NCBI GenBank assembly: GCA_946563605.1
Contig: CAMNVW010000106.1
Coordinates: 1-5,625 of the forward strand
Source: an uncultured Clostridia bacterium
Lineage (GTDB): Bacteria > Bacillota > Clostridia > Oscillospirales > Ruminococcaceae
DNA length: 5,625 nt
Direction: 5' to 3'
The position numbers and the translations under genes were made by a program. The notes below the pieces were generated by a model. It saw only the letters and a program-made list of their open reading frames with translations. It ran no database searches and had not been told where the DNA came from. Positions 5,541 through 5,625 of this stretch are shown one piece after another. The number at the start of each line of letters is the position of its first letter. Position 1 is the stretch's first letter.

Positions 5541-5553
5541 TATTATTGGATGC
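5499..5553. repeat. Inverted repeat overlapping the terminator stem
   Basis: GCATCCAAT (5499-5507) and ATTGGATGC (5545-5553) are perfect 9-base inverted copies 37 bases apart. The left copy shares GCAT (5499-5502) with the terminator's inner stem, so the two pairings exclude each other at that point. It may be a mutually exclusive RNA fold or a coincidence. Confidence 0.45.
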
Positions 5554-5577
5554 TGTCCCAACTGCCTGCCGCTTACG

Positions 5578-5599
5578 CTGGGGTACTACCGTACCCCAG
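5578..5599. repeat. GC-rich 9-pair hairpin near the right edge
   Basis: CTGGGGTAC (5578-5586) and GTACCCCAG (5591-5599) pair perfectly around a TACC loop. No T-run follows on either strand. It resembles the G-run/C-run palindromes at the left edge of the window and may belong to another cluster that continues beyond position 5625. No gene is seen between the terminator and the edge. Confidence 0.65.
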
Positions 5600-5625
5600 T
5601 GAAGTTGACCCCCCATCCTAAGGCT

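Noticed and set aside
5041..5616. 191-codon open frame on the minus strand across the channel's 3' end and the palindromes
   Set aside because: It runs through the terminator and several hairpins, its start overlaps the right-edge hairpin, and the protein shows no domain.

Overview
The window looks like chromosomal DNA from a low-to-moderate GC Bacillota of class Clostridia, probably an Oscillospiraceae-like gut anaerobe. The reasons are the Gram-positive primosome pair (a DnaD/DnaB-type protein followed by a DnaI/DnaC-type helicase loader with a Cys4 motif), strong AAGGAGG or GGGGG ribosome binding sites, a TG-extended TATAAT promoter, and intergenic DNA packed with short palindromes. The family placement is inference from style and memory, not from a search.

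Layout. Positions 1-181 hold no gene but a run of GC-rich palindromes. A PHP-family phosphoesterase gene is read on the minus strand (1027 down to 182). Positions 1028-1297 are a divergent intergenic region with one promoter for each direction. On the plus strand follow four genes that look like one operon: a DnaD/DnaB-like primosomal protein (1298-2284), a DnaI/DnaC-like AAA+ helicase loader (2338-3360), a Pol-beta-fold nucleotidyltransferase (3365-4129) and an MscS-family mechanosensitive channel (4162-5217). Positions 5218-5625 hold no credible gene. They carry a second palindrome cluster, a good bidirectional intrinsic terminator (5485-5540) and another GC-rich hairpin.

How the genes relate. 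The first two plus-strand genes form a functional pair: the DnaD/DnaB-type protein remodels or recognises DNA at origins or stalled forks, and the loader places the replicative helicase. The nucleotidyltransferase follows the loader by 4 bases with its Shine-Dalgarno sequence inside the loader's 3' end, so it is probably translationally coupled. No direct link of the transferase or the channel to replication can be read from sequence. The PHP protein is divergent and belongs to a family of nucleotide or RNA 3',5'-phosphoesterases.

I do not see a clearly new biological system. The parts most worth a second look are the two palindrome clusters that bracket the genes and share a GTCGCAAC hairpin tip, a perfect AT-rich hairpin in the PHP leader, an inverted repeat that competes with the terminator stem, the transferase in the primosome operon, and a duplicated peptide in the channel's acidic tail.
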